Below, piece by piece: positions 34,554 through 42,539 of a DNA stretch of 64,000 bases. The first letter of the stretch is position 1; every line of letters starts with the position of its first letter. The stretch is from Hamadaea flava (lineage in GTDB: Bacteria; Actinomycetota; Actinomycetes; Mycobacteriales; Micromonosporaceae): positions 4,712,001 to 4,776,000 of the forward strand of contig NZ_JAMZDZ010000001.1 of NCBI RefSeq assembly GCF_024172085.1, written 5' to 3'. Under the pieces are notes generated by a model. The model did no database searches, was not told the origin of the DNA, and saw nothing but the letters and a program-made list of their open reading frames with translations. The position numbers and the translations under genes are program-made.

Positions 34554-35731
34554 TCGTCACTCCGTTCTCGCGGCACGTCCGCGCGCAAGGTGAATCCGGG
34601 ACCGCTCACCGTCAGGGTTCCGTCCAGCGCCGCCAGACGCTCGCGCAGCCCGCGCAGGCCGTTGCCCTCATTCGCGGTCGTGCCGCGGCCTCGTCCGTCG
34701 TCGCGCACCGTCAGCGACCATGCGGCTGCGCTTCGGTCCAGCACTATCCGACAGGTACGCGCACCGCTGTGCCGGATGACGTTGGTCGCTGCCTCGCGTA
34801 CCACCCAGGCGAACGCCTGATCCACAGCGGACGGCAACTCGTCGGTGCGGACGGCGAGCCGGATGATCGTCTCGATCCCCGCGTCCGTGAGCGCACCGCG
34901 GGCCCCGTGCAGCTCGTCGGTGAGCGGGCGTTCGCGGTAGCCGGTGACCGCCTCGCGGACCTCGGCCAGGGCCTGACGCCCGACCTCCTCGATCTCGGCG
35001 GCCTCCTTGGCCGCCGCGGCCGGGTCTCGTTCGGCGAGCCGCCGGACGACCTCAGCCTTGACCACGATGAGCGACAACGAGTGGCCGAGCAGGTCGTGCA
35101 AGTCGCGGGCGAAGCGCAGACGCTCCTGTTCGACGGCCGACCGGGCCAGCTCGGTCCGGGTCCGGTCGAGTTCCCGGATGATCTTGACCATATTGCGGAC
35201 GACCAGCACGAGAGCGGTCGCGAGCAGCGCGTTGACGACGACCGAGGCGATGTCGCTGAGGCTGTCGCCGACCAGTACGCCCATGCCGCCGAGGGCGAGC
35301 GCGCTGCCGCCGATCCAGTAGTACGAGACCGGGGTGGGGTAGAGGGCGACACCGGCGACGGCGACGTAGAGCATCACGATCAGCGAGCCGCCGGAGGTGT
35401 CCCGGGTGTAGAACAGCGCCATGATCACGCCGAGGACGGCGAACGCCCACAACGCGAGCTGGTCGCGCGTCGGCGGGAACGGCAGCCGGAGGCTGAAGCC
35501 TCGCATCACGACGTAGAGGTAGAGCCCGAGGAAGGCAGTGAAGACGACGAGCGCGAGCCACGGGAGATCCGTGGCTCGCAGCACGTCGTCGGCCAGGCTG
35601 AAGATCGGGAAGGACCAGATCAGTGCCCAGATCCCGCCGATCACCCGGCGCTTGCGGATGTGGGCGGCGTCGATCGGCTCGTTCAGCCGCCCACGTTCCT
35701 CAACCGAGGAGAACGGCGCGAAGATCTTCAT
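34550..35731 (-). CDS. membrane histidine kinase (DesK-like, HisKA_3)
   Basis: 393 residues. Five or six membrane spans fill residues 25-165, without a large outer sensor domain, as in intramembrane-sensing DesK/LiaS-type kinases. The dimerisation helix with the phospho-His is FARDLHDLLGHSLSLIVVKAEV near 210, and the ATPase has the N box REAATNVIRHSGA near 312 and the G motif DDGRG near 345. It acts with the next gene. It is located directly after an ABC permease gene, six bases away, which suggests that the transporter and sensor work together, as in antibiotic or membrane-stress response modules. Confidence 0.92.
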   Translation of the reverse strand: MKIFAPFSSVEERGRLNEPIDAAHIRKRRVIGGIWALIWSFPIFSLADDVLRATDLPWLALVVFTAFLGLYLYVVMRGFSLRLPFPPTRDQLALWAFAVLGVIMALFYTRDTSGGSLIVMLYVAVAGVALYPTPVSYYWIGGSALALGGMGVLVGDSLSDIASVVVNALLATALVLVVRNMVKIIRELDRTRTELARSAVEQERLRFARDLHDLLGHSLSLIVVKAEVVRRLAERDPAAAAKEAAEIEEVGRQALAEVREAVTGYRERPLTDELHGARGALTDAGIETIIRLAVRTDELPSAVDQAFAWVVREAATNVIRHSGARTCRIVLDRSAAAWSLTVRDDGRGRGTTANEGNGLRGLRERLAALDGTLTVSGPGFTLRADVPRERSDE

Positions 35732-35737
35732 CGCGGT

Positions 35738-36466
35738 TTATTTTGCCGCTGCCGAGCGCTTGTAGGCCAGCGCCGCGAGCGCGGCGAACACGACGGCCCA
35801 CCCGGCGATGATCGCCCAGCCCGCGCCCGACTGGCTGTCCTGCTGGAGCACCGACACGCCGGCCTGGGTGAACCGGAAGCTCGGCGACCACTCCACGATC
35901 TGCCGCATGAGCTTCGGCATGTCGTCGGTGCTGATGAAGATCCCGCCGGCGAAGGCCAGGCCGAAGCTGACCAGGAAGCTGGCCGGCTGAGCCAGGTTCG
36001 GCGGCAGGACGAAGCCGACGGCCAGGCCGACCAGGGCGAACGGGACGCTGCCCAGCCACATGAAGAGCACCAGCAGGGCCAGCTGGCCGCCGCCGAAGTC
36101 GACGTCCCGGGCCATCCCGATCAGGCTCACGACCAGCACCGCCGGGATCGCCACGAGGGAGCAGGCGATCGCCTTGGTGACCACCACGACGGCGGGCGGC
36201 AACGGGGTGATGCGGAGCTGCCGCAGCCACCCGGCCGTGCGCTCGTGGGAGACCCCGACGCCGCTGGAGAAGGTGCCCAGCAACGCCCCATACGCCGCCC
36301 ACGCGACCATCAGGTACGCGAGGATGTCCTTGGTCTCCTCCGGGGTGTTGCCCTTGATCGAACCGCCCAGGGCGAGGAAGAGGATCACCGGCATGGCCAC
36401 GGTCAGGATGATCAATCGCGGTTCGCGGTACATCCGGCGCAGCTCGAACTTGAGGTAGGCGAGCAT
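35738..36466 (-). CDS. ABC-2 type exporter permease
   Basis: 242 residues with six hydrophobic segments (residues 20-40, 52-75, 100-130, 135-165, 170-190 and 215-235). MLAYLKFELRRMYREPRLIIL is the usual opening of ABC-2 permeases, where the coupling helix meets the ATPase. It pairs with the preceding ATPase gene, one base away. The substrate is unknown; a lipid-like compound or drug is possible from the context with a DesK-like kinase. Confidence 0.9.
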   Translation of the reverse strand: MLAYLKFELRRMYREPRLIILTVAMPVILFLALGGSIKGNTPEETKDILAYLMVAWAAYGALLGTFSSGVGVSHERTAGWLRQLRITPLPPAVVVVTKAIACSLVAIPAVLVVSLIGMARDVDFGGGQLALLVLFMWLGSVPFALVGLAVGFVLPPNLAQPASFLVSFGLAFAGGIFISTDDMPKLMRQIVEWSPSFRFTQAGVSVLQQDSQSGAGWAIIAGWAVVFAALAALAYKRSAAAK

Positions 36467-36467
36467 C

Positions 36468-37379
36468 TCAGGCCTCCGAGGCGGTGCTGGTCAGGTGGTC
36501 GTTGCTGGTCAGGGCGAGGAATGCCTCCTCGAGGCCGGCTCCGGCCACTTCGAGGTTGGCGAAGGCCCGCCCGCTGGTCACCAGGGCGCGTACGGTCGCG
36601 TCGGAGTCGTCGCTGCGGAGCAGGGCACGGTCGCCCCGGATGTCGACCGCGGTCACCCCGGGGAAGCGGTCGAGTCCAACCGTCCCGTCGCCGTCGAGAT
36701 CGAAGCTCACCGTACGCCCGGAGACGGCCTTCTTGATCTGCGCACCGCTGCCGTCGGCGATGATTCGGCCGCCGGCGACCACGATCACGCGGTCGGCGAA
36801 GTCATCGGCCTCGGCGAGATAGTGGGTGGCGAACAGCACCGTCCGGCCGCCTTCGGCGTACGAGCGCATCGTCGCCCAGAACGCCTGGCGGCTGGCCACG
36901 TCCATGGCCGAGGTCGGCTCGTCGAGCACCAGCAGATCGGGGTTGCCGGCGAGGGCGAAGGCGAACCGGGCGCGCTGCGCCTGGCCGCCGGACAGCTTGT
37001 CGAGCCGCCGGTTCGCGATGTCGGTGAGGTCGGCCGTCTGCAGGATCTGCCCGGTGGGCAGCGGCTTCGGGTAGATCGAGCGGGCCAGCTCGACCAGCTC
37101 CCGCACGGTCGCGTTCGGCACGAAGCCCGCGTCCTGCAGCATCGCGCCGATCCGGCCGGCGCGTACGGCCTTGTGCGGGTTGGTCCCGAACACCTCGACC
37201 GTGCCGGCGCTCGGTTCCAGCAGGCCGAGCATCATGTTGATCGTGGTGGACTTGCCGGCGCCGTTCGGGCCGAGCAGAGCCACCGTCTCCCCAGGGGCGA
37301 TCGACAGATCGATACCGTCGACCGCCCGCACCGAGCCGAAGTCCTTCGTGACCCCGGTCAGTTTCAGTGCGTCCGTCAT
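36468..37379 (-). CDS. ABC exporter ATP-binding protein
   Basis: 303 residues. Walker A is LLGPNGAGKSTTINMMLG near residue 35, the ABC signature LSGGQAQRARFAFALAG near 130, Walker B LLVLDEPTSAMD near 150 and the H-loop FATHYLAEADDFADRV near 187. A C-terminal extension of about 90 residues follows, as in DrrA-like drug-export ATPases. First gene of the ATPase-permease-kinase-regulator operon. TACCGT lies seven bases before the ATG, so the message is probably leaderless, and a 14-bp palindrome sits 60 bp upstream. Confidence 0.94.
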   Translation of the reverse strand: MTDALKLTGVTKDFGSVRAVDGIDLSIAPGETVALLGPNGAGKSTTINMMLGLLEPSAGTVEVFGTNPHKAVRAGRIGAMLQDAGFVPNATVRELVELARSIYPKPLPTGQILQTADLTDIANRRLDKLSGGQAQRARFAFALAGNPDLLVLDEPTSAMDVASRQAFWATMRSYAEGGRTVLFATHYLAEADDFADRVIVVAGGRIIADGSGAQIKKAVSGRTVSFDLDGDGTVGLDRFPGVTAVDIRGDRALLRSDDSDATVRALVTSGRAFANLEVAGAGLEEAFLALTSNDHLTSTASEA

Positions 37380-37386
37380 GAGATCG

Positions 37387-37392
37387 ACGGTA
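37387..37392 (-). promoter_or_regulatory. -10 box of the ABC/two-component operon, leaderless arrangement
   Basis: TACCGT on the minus strand with seven bases to the ATG at 37379. Confidence 0.45.
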
Positions 37393-37438
37393 GGCGGGCG
37401 CGAGCCCCGGTTTCAGACGCGCCGATCCTGAGTTCGAC

Positions 37439-37452
37439 AGGACAATTGTCCT
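37439..37452. promoter_or_regulatory. 14-bp palindrome, candidate response-regulator site
   Basis: AGGACAATTGTCCT is a perfect palindrome 60 bp upstream of the ABC operon start, about 45 bp from its -10 box. It fits an activator site for the operon's own regulator. Confidence 0.5.
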
Positions 37453-37495
37453 ACCGTTCCTGTCGCCCGCCCGACAGCGCCCGCCGATGGAGCCG

Positions 37496-38077
37496 CTAAA
37501 GGTACTGGCCGGTGCCCCGGGCATCGCCCGTCGGCGGCTGCTGCTGGCCCGTCGCCGGCAGCGTCAGGCCCGGCGGGAGCGCCCGCGGCTGCTGCCCGCC
37601 CCGCATCTGCTCCAACTGCATGCGCGCGGCCATCTGCTGGGCGACCAGGGTCGCTTGGATGCCGTGGAAGAGCCCTTCCAGCCAGCCGACGAGCTGGGCC
37701 TGCGCGATGCGCAGCTCGTCCACGCTGGGCGTGTTCTGCGCGTCGAACGGCAGCGACAGCCGCTCCAGCTCGTCGCGCAGCTCCGGGGCCAGCCCGTCCT
37801 CCAGCTCGACGATCGACCGCCGGTGGATCTCCGCGAGACGCTGACGGCCCGCCTCGTCGAGCGGGGCGGACCGGGCCTCCTCCAGCAGCTGCTTGATCAT
37901 GCTGCCGATCCGCATGACCTTGGCGGGCTGCTCGACCAGTCGCGCCGGGTCTTCCTCGACCGACTCGCCGCCCTCGCCCTGGGGCACCTCGACCGTGCCG
38001 ACCGGACGCCCGTCCGGCCCGACGACCACCACGGTGGCCCGGTCGTCGTTGCGGTCTTCTGCCCGTTCCTCAGCCAT
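37496..38077 (-). CDS. bpa: bacterial proteasome activator
   Basis: 193 residues. Ring-forming, ATP-independent activator of the actinobacterial 20S proteasome. A polar N-terminus (AEERAEDRNDDRATVVVVGPDGRPVG) is followed by the four-helix core, with IGSMIKQLLEEARSAPLDEAGRQRL near residue 60 and SVDELRIAQAQLVGWLEGLFHGIQ near 120. The extreme C-terminus is GQYL, the motif that docks in the proteasome alpha ring and opens the gate. GGAGG precedes the ATG at 38077. It predicts that prcA/prcB are elsewhere in this genome. It is monocistronic. Confidence 0.93.
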   Translation of the reverse strand: MAEERAEDRNDDRATVVVVGPDGRPVGTVEVPQGEGGESVEEDPARLVEQPAKVMRIGSMIKQLLEEARSAPLDEAGRQRLAEIHRRSIVELEDGLAPELRDELERLSLPFDAQNTPSVDELRIAQAQLVGWLEGLFHGIQATLVAQQMAARMQLEQMRGGQQPRALPPGLTLPATGQQQPPTGDARGTGQYL

Positions 38078-38185
38078 GAATCCTCCGCGCTCGCCGGCTC
38101 GACCCCTCATGCCTATCACATCGGGGGACGCACCGTCCGGGGACGTATCGGAACCGGTCTTCGATAACGGTTCGATGATCAAGCA

Positions 38186-38214
38186 TTGACCTAGTGGGAT
38201 TTGACCGGTAGAAC
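38186..38214 (+). promoter_or_regulatory. sigma-70-type promoter of the solute-binding gene
   Basis: TTGACC (38186-38191), a 17-bp spacer and TAGAAC (38209-38214), 56 bp before the GTG at 38271. This is one of the clearest -35/-10 pairs in the window. Confidence 0.7.
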
Positions 38215-38270
38215 GCCGAAGTGGACTTTGCTCGCCGGGTCCTCTGGAGGGCACCGCGCTTGGAGGACAA

Positions 38271-39464
38271 GTGAGTGAGATCGGCAAGCCTCTCATCCCA
38301 CGTCGCAGCGCCTTGCGTGCCTTGGGCGGCCTCGCCGTCGGCGGGTTGACCGCAGGCGCGTTGAGCGCCTGCGACAGCGCTGGTTCGGCCGGCGGCCCGA
38401 CCGGGACGATCTCGGTCGGCCTGCTGATCCCGCAGACCGACGAGCTGAAGGCGATCGGCTCGGACATCTACGACGGATTCAAGCTCTACACCGACCTCAA
38501 CCAGCCGTTCGGCACCTACGACATCTCGATAGTGCAGGCCGAGGAGCGGGACAAGCCGGCGGAGACCAAGGCCGCGGTCGAGAGCCTCATCAAGAAGGGC
38601 GTCTCAGCGATCGCGGGCGTGGCACAGCCGGAGACGCTGCTGGCCATCCGCGACACGGTGGAGAACGCGCACATCCCGCTGATCAGCGCACACCAGAACC
38701 CCAACGCGCTGCAGAGCGTACTGTGGATCTGGAGTTCGTCCTATGTGGGCAAGGAGCCGGGCGTCGCGCTCGGCCGCTACCTGCAGGCCATCGGGGCGAG
38801 CGTCGCGATCGTCGGGTCCGCCGAACTCACCAGCACCGACGCCGTCGCCGGATTCCACGAGGGATACGCCAAGGCGATCGAGAAGAGCCGCGTCTTCAAG
38901 ACCAGTACGCAGAGCGTCACCTCGATCGTGTCGGCGATCGAGGGGATCGACCCCGACGCGGTCTTCTGCGCCTTGACCGGGCCGACCGCGTTCTCGTTCA
39001 TCAAGGCGCTGCGGGCGGCCGGAGTGGACGCCGAGCTCTACGCACCCGGCGACCTGACCGAGGGCACGGCGCTGGACGGCGCGATCAGCAGCCTCGGCGA
39101 GAAGACGGCGACGGGCATCTACACGGCGATGAACTACTCGGCCGACCTGTCGAACGCCACCAATCAGCTGTTCGCGTCCCGCTTCCGCAGCACCGTGCGG
39201 CGGACCCCCTCGTCGTACGCCGTGGCCGGCTGGGACGCCGCACAGGCGCTCGACAAGGCGATCCGCGCGTGCGGCGAGGCGCAGCCGTCCCGCGACCTGA
39301 TCAACGCCAAGCTGGGCGGGCTGGGGCAGATCACCAGTCCCCGGGGCACGATCGCCTTCAACCAGACGCGTACGCCGTTGCAGAAGTGGTATCTGCGCCG
39401 GGTGATGAAGGACGGCCCCAAGCTGGCGAACGTGACCGTCCGGAGTCTGGCGACGCTCGGCTAG
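38271..39464 (+). CDS. ABC-type solute-binding lipoprotein (Leu/Ile/Val-binding fold)
   Basis: 397 residues. The signal has RRSALRALGGLAVGG and the lipobox LSAC with Cys near residue 34; the twin Arg suggests possible Tat export. The mature part opens ISVGLLIPQTDELKAIGSDIYDGFKLYTDLN, as in type I periplasmic-binding proteins for branched-chain amino acids or amides. A second lobe has ASVAIVGSAELTSTDAVAGFHEGYAKA. Length is normal. There are no permease or ATPase genes beside it, so it is an orphan and could also serve as a receptor. GGAGG precedes the GTG. Confidence 0.87.
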   Translation: MSEIGKPLIPRRSALRALGGLAVGGLTAGALSACDSAGSAGGPTGTISVGLLIPQTDELKAIGSDIYDGFKLYTDLNQPFGTYDISIVQAEERDKPAETKAAVESLIKKGVSAIAGVAQPETLLAIRDTVENAHIPLISAHQNPNALQSVLWIWSSSYVGKEPGVALGRYLQAIGASVAIVGSAELTSTDAVAGFHEGYAKAIEKSRVFKTSTQSVTSIVSAIEGIDPDAVFCALTGPTAFSFIKALRAAGVDAELYAPGDLTEGTALDGAISSLGEKTATGIYTAMNYSADLSNATNQLFASRFRSTVRRTPSSYAVAGWDAAQALDKAIRACGEAQPSRDLINAKLGGLGQITSPRGTIAFNQTRTPLQKWYLRRVMKDGPKLANVTVRSLATLG

Positions 39465-39468
39465 CGGA

Positions 39469-40272
39469 TCAGGCGGCGCGCAGTTCGGCCACGCAGCATT
39501 TGACGCTGCCGCCGCCCTTCTTCAGCTCGCTGAGGTCGACCGGCACCGGGTGGTACCCGGCGGCGGTCAGCTTGTCGGCGTACGCCGTCGCCTCGGTGTT
39601 GACCAGGACGTTGTGCCCGTCGCTGACCAGGTTGAGACCGAAGGCCAGGGCGTCGGCCTCGTCCGCCAGCACCGAGTCCGGGAAGAGCTGGGCGAGCACC
39701 CGCTGGGAGCTGGCCGAGAAGGCGCCCGGATAGTAGGTGATCCGCTGGTCGTCGAGGACCGCCAGTGCGGTGTCCAAGTGGTAGAACCGCTCGTCGACCA
39801 GGCGCAGCGAGACCACCGGGCGGCCGAGCACCTCCTGCGCCTCGGCGTGGGCGGCGGTCTCCGTCCGGAAGCCGTGCCCGGCCAGGATCAGGCCGCGCCC
39901 TGGCAGGTACGCGAAGTCGCCCTCGCCCTCGTTGATCTGGGTCGGCGGGACGAACTTCCAGCCGCCGGCGGATTCGTAGAAGGCGCGGTGCGCGTCGGCC
40001 TCGGCGGAACGCTCGGCGTACTTGAACCGGGCGCCGTAGACGATCCCGTCGACGCTGAACGCTCCGTTGGCCGCGAAGACCATGTCGGGCAGCCCGGCCA
40101 CCGACGGCAGGACGTGCACGTGATGGCCCAGGTCGAGCAGCGCCGTCCGCAGGGCGTCCCACTGCCGCACCGCACGATCACGATCGACCGGCTGGTCGGC
40201 GCGCATCCACGGGTTGATCTCGTATGCCACGAGGAAGTGCTCGGGCGGGCTCATCAGGTAGATCACGCTCAC
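39469..40272 (-). CDS. dimethylargininase-like amidinohydrolase
   Basis: 267 residues. Guanidino-modifying superfamily, probable dimethylarginine dimethylaminohydrolase (dimethylarginine to citrulline and dimethylamine). MSPPEHFLVAYEINPWM opens the fold, PDMVFAANGAF near residue 62, EGEGDFAYLPG near 113, the catalytic His in FYHLDTALAVL near 162, and the nucleophile in GGGSVKCCVAEL near 256. It is divergent from an Lrp-type regulator and shares the amino-acid context of arginine metabolism with arcA 13 kb away. The start may be GTG 40272, GTG 40266 or ATG 40254; the first is listed. It could also act on N-omega-hydroxyarginine-like substrates. Confidence 0.85.
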   Translation of the reverse strand: MSVIYLMSPPEHFLVAYEINPWMRADQPVDRDRAVRQWDALRTALLDLGHHVHVLPSVAGLPDMVFAANGAFSVDGIVYGARFKYAERSAEADAHRAFYESAGGWKFVPPTQINEGEGDFAYLPGRGLILAGHGFRTETAAHAEAQEVLGRPVVSLRLVDERFYHLDTALAVLDDQRITYYPGAFSASSQRVLAQLFPDSVLADEADALAFGLNLVSDGHNVLVNTEATAYADKLTAAGYHPVPVDLSELKKGGGSVKCCVAELRAA

Positions 40273-40313
40273 CTACAGTAAGGAGGGCTTGGGGACGCGA
40301 AAAGCCGTTATTC

Positions 40314-40778
40314 ATGCGTCTGAGAGGCGAAACGTTGCAGCTTGACGAGGTCGACAAGCGAATCATTGCGTCGCTGGTGTCAGACGCCCGAGCCTCGTAC
40401 GCGGAGATCGGCGCGATCGTGTCGTTGTCCGCTCCGGCGGTGAAACGACGAGTGGACCGGCTGCGCGCGGCCGGGGTCATCAAGGGGTTCACCGCGGTGG
40501 TCGATCCGGCCGCGGTCGGCTGGACGACGGAGGCGTTCGTCGAGCTCTTCTGCACCGGCCGGACCACCCCGGCGCAGATCGCCGTGGCGGCTCGGCGGCA
40601 TCCCGAGGTCGTCGGGGCGTACACGATCTCCGGGCGGGCCGACGCGCTCGTGCATCTGCGCGCGGCCGACATCGCTCACCTGGAGCAGGCGCTCGAACGG
40701 CTGCGCGCCGAACCCTTCGTCACCAGTACGCACAGCATGATCGTGCTGTCCCGGCTGGTCGAGAACCCGGTGCCGTAG
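40314..40778 (+). CDS. Lrp/AsnC-family regulator
   Basis: 154 residues from ATG 40314. The winged helix is LDEVDKRIIASLVSDARASYAEIGAIVSLSAPAVKRRVDRLRAAGVI near residues 8-55, and the ligand-binding RAM domain follows, with VVGAYTISGRADALVHLRAADIAHLEQAL near 105. It forms octamers in the family and binds amino acids. Divergent from the dimethylargininase gene with about 41 bp between starts, it probably regulates that gene and itself. A longer reading upstream would overlap the divergent gene and is not supported. Confidence 0.9.
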   Translation: MRLRGETLQLDEVDKRIIASLVSDARASYAEIGAIVSLSAPAVKRRVDRLRAAGVIKGFTAVVDPAAVGWTTEAFVELFCTGRTTPAQIAVAARRHPEVVGAYTISGRADALVHLRAADIAHLEQALERLRAEPFVTSTHSMIVLSRLVENPVP

Positions 40779-40781
40779 GGC

Positions 40782-41801
40782 TTAGAGGTACATGCCGGTG
40801 CGCTCGGGGAGCGCCGGCTTGTCGCCCTCGCTGTAGAAGCGCTTGCCGCCGAACTCGCCCTGCAGCCGGTCGTCGAGTTCGTCGGCGAGGCCGGTCATGA
40901 CCTGGATCGCCAGCACGAGGTGGGTGGCCTGGAAGCGGCGGCCCATCACCGGGACCGAGGCCCACACCGTCCCGTTCGTGCAGTAGAGCCGGCCGATCGG
41001 CATCCGGTTGGTCAGCTCGGAGAGGCGTACGAACAGCTGCTCGTTCGGCTCGACCTCGGTGAGCAGGGGCGAGAACACGTCGATCAGGGGCGGGTTGTCC
41101 CGGACCTTCACGAAGACCATCGCCGATCCCGCCCGGATGCCGATGTCGCCGTCCTGGTCGACGGTCAGCTCCTCCGGGGTGGTCTTGAGCAGCGCCGCGA
41201 CCACCGTACGCACGCGCTCGCCGAGGTCGAGGCCGTCGTCGTCCGGATCCTCGCCGTCGGCGAGGTCGAGGTCGGCCTCCGAGAGGGCGAGTGAGGACTC
41301 CGGCCGGGCGGTGCCCAGGCCGGTGAGCGTGATCGACTCCTCCTCGTCGTCCCGCGCGCCGTAGACGACGAACGCCGGATGCGGGGCGCCGTAGACGTCG
41401 CGCAGCGTCCGGGTCAGCGTCACGGCCAGCTGCGGCGCGAGCTCCGACGTGGCGGTCTGGCCGAAGTGCTCGCGGGAGCCCGGGATGACGCCGGGCGGCG
41501 ACCAGCCCAGCTCGATCATCGCCGCGACGGCGTTCCGGTCGAGCTTGTAGCCGGTGGGCAGCAGGCCGTTGCCGACGGCCATCGCCGAGAGGACGTTGTC
41601 CTCGCCGACGGTCACGCCGACCGAGTAGACGACGTCGCCGGTCCCGTAGGCGGTCGGGTCGACCGTCAGGAAGAGCTCCGACTTCGGCGGCAGCGTCGGC
41701 AGGGCCTCCGCCAGCGCGCCGGCGAAGTCCCGCCACGCCTGGGTCACCTTCGCGGCCAGGTCGGACGTGGTGGGTTCGTCCAGCAGATGGAACTCGGTCA
41801 T
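40782..41801 (-). CDS. T3SS/YbjN-type chaperone-fold protein
   Basis: 339 residues from ATG 41801. Two similar alpha/beta lobes: residues 1-180 (LAEALPTLPPKSELFLTVDPTAYGTGDVVYSVGV and AMIELGWSPPGVIPGSREHF) and 200-339 (VRTVVAALLKTTPEELTVDQDGDIGIRAGSAMVFVKV and the following). The second lobe matches the YbjN/T3SS peptide-binding chaperone group of actinobacteria. An acidic linker (LADGEDPDDDGLD) joins the lobes. The partner proteins are unknown; no secretion genes of that kind are present. Convergent with the Lrp gene, three bases apart. Confidence 0.78.
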   Translation of the reverse strand: MTEFHLLDEPTTSDLAAKVTQAWRDFAGALAEALPTLPPKSELFLTVDPTAYGTGDVVYSVGVTVGEDNVLSAMAVGNGLLPTGYKLDRNAVAAMIELGWSPPGVIPGSREHFGQTATSELAPQLAVTLTRTLRDVYGAPHPAFVVYGARDDEEESITLTGLGTARPESSLALSEADLDLADGEDPDDDGLDLGERVRTVVAALLKTTPEELTVDQDGDIGIRAGSAMVFVKVRDNPPLIDVFSPLLTEVEPNEQLFVRLSELTNRMPIGRLYCTNGTVWASVPVMGRRFQATHLVLAIQVMTGLADELDDRLQGEFGGKRFYSEGDKPALPERTGMYL

Positions 41802-41923
41802 GACGGGCCTCCGATCCAGTCCCCGCCACCCTACCCACGCCAATATCGTCTGTGGCATCCCATGGTTAGTAGTCGACTGATTGCACTTCTGGCGGCTCGG
41901 CCGAGAGCCTCCCCCCGGCTCCG

Positions 41924-41929
41924 TACTGT
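41924..41929 (+). promoter_or_regulatory. -10 box of mobA, leaderless arrangement
   Basis: TACTGT with seven bases to the ATG at 41937. Confidence 0.5.
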
Positions 41930-41936
41930 TAGCCAT

Positions 41937-42539
41937 ATGACATTCGCCGCGATCGTGCTCGCCGGAGGGGCCGCCCGGCGACTGGGCGGGGTCGCGAAGC
42001 CGGCGCTCGACGTCGGGGGCAGCGCTCTCGTCGCCCGCGTCCTGGTCGCAGTCGCGGATGCCCAGGTCCGCATCGTGGTCGGGACGGTGCGGGACCTTCC
42101 CGGGGACGTCGTGGTCACGGTGGAGGATCCGCCGGGCAGCGGTCCGGTGCCCGCTCTCCGCGCCGGAGTCGCACTCCTGCCCGACGACGTCGAGACAGTC
42201 GCGATCCTGGCCGCCGACCTGCCCTTCCTCACCGCGGGCACGGTCCGCACGCTCCGGACGGCGCTGGCCGACGCCGAGGCCGCCGTGCTGCTCGACGCCG
42301 AGGGCCGCCGCCAGCATCTCGTCGCGTGCTGGCGCGTGGGCGCGCTGAGAGCGGCGCTCACGACCGCGTCGCCCCGAGTCCGTGATCTCTATCCAGTACG
42401 CACAGCGGAAGTGCCCCCCGCGCAAGCGCGGCTACCGGAGTACCTCGACTGCGACACCCCGGCGGATCTCGACCTGGCGCGACGGCTGGCCGCTCAGAAC
42501 CCGAGTTCGTCCAGCTCGGCGAGCACGGCCGAGCGGTAG
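41937..42539 (+). CDS. mobA: molybdenum cofactor guanylyltransferase-like protein
   Basis: 200 residues. NTP-transferase fold that attaches GMP to molybdopterin. The nucleotide loop is IVLAGGAARRLGGVAKPALDV at residue 5, VTVEDPPGSGPVPALRAGVALLP near 63 binds the base, and AILAADLPFLTAG near 95 is the metal site. The C-terminus LDCDTPADLDLARRLA is typical of MobA. The final 15 residues (NPSSSSSAST) overlap the end of the convergent kinase-like gene by 46 bp. The gene adds to the dispersed molybdenum-cofactor set with moaA, moaD and moaC/mogA. Confidence 0.85.
   Translation: MTFAAIVLAGGAARRLGGVAKPALDVGGSALVARVLVAVADAQVRIVVGTVRDLPGDVVVTVEDPPGSGPVPALRAGVALLPDDVETVAILAADLPFLTAGTVRTLRTALADAEAAVLLDAEGRRQHLVACWRVGALRAALTTASPRVRDLYPVRTAEVPPAQARLPEYLDCDTPADLDLARRLAAQNPSSSSSASTAER

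Noticed and set aside
40782-41801. Type III secretion component
   Set aside because: The fold name comes from YbjN/T3SS chaperone families; no secretion apparatus is present, so this is only a shared fold.
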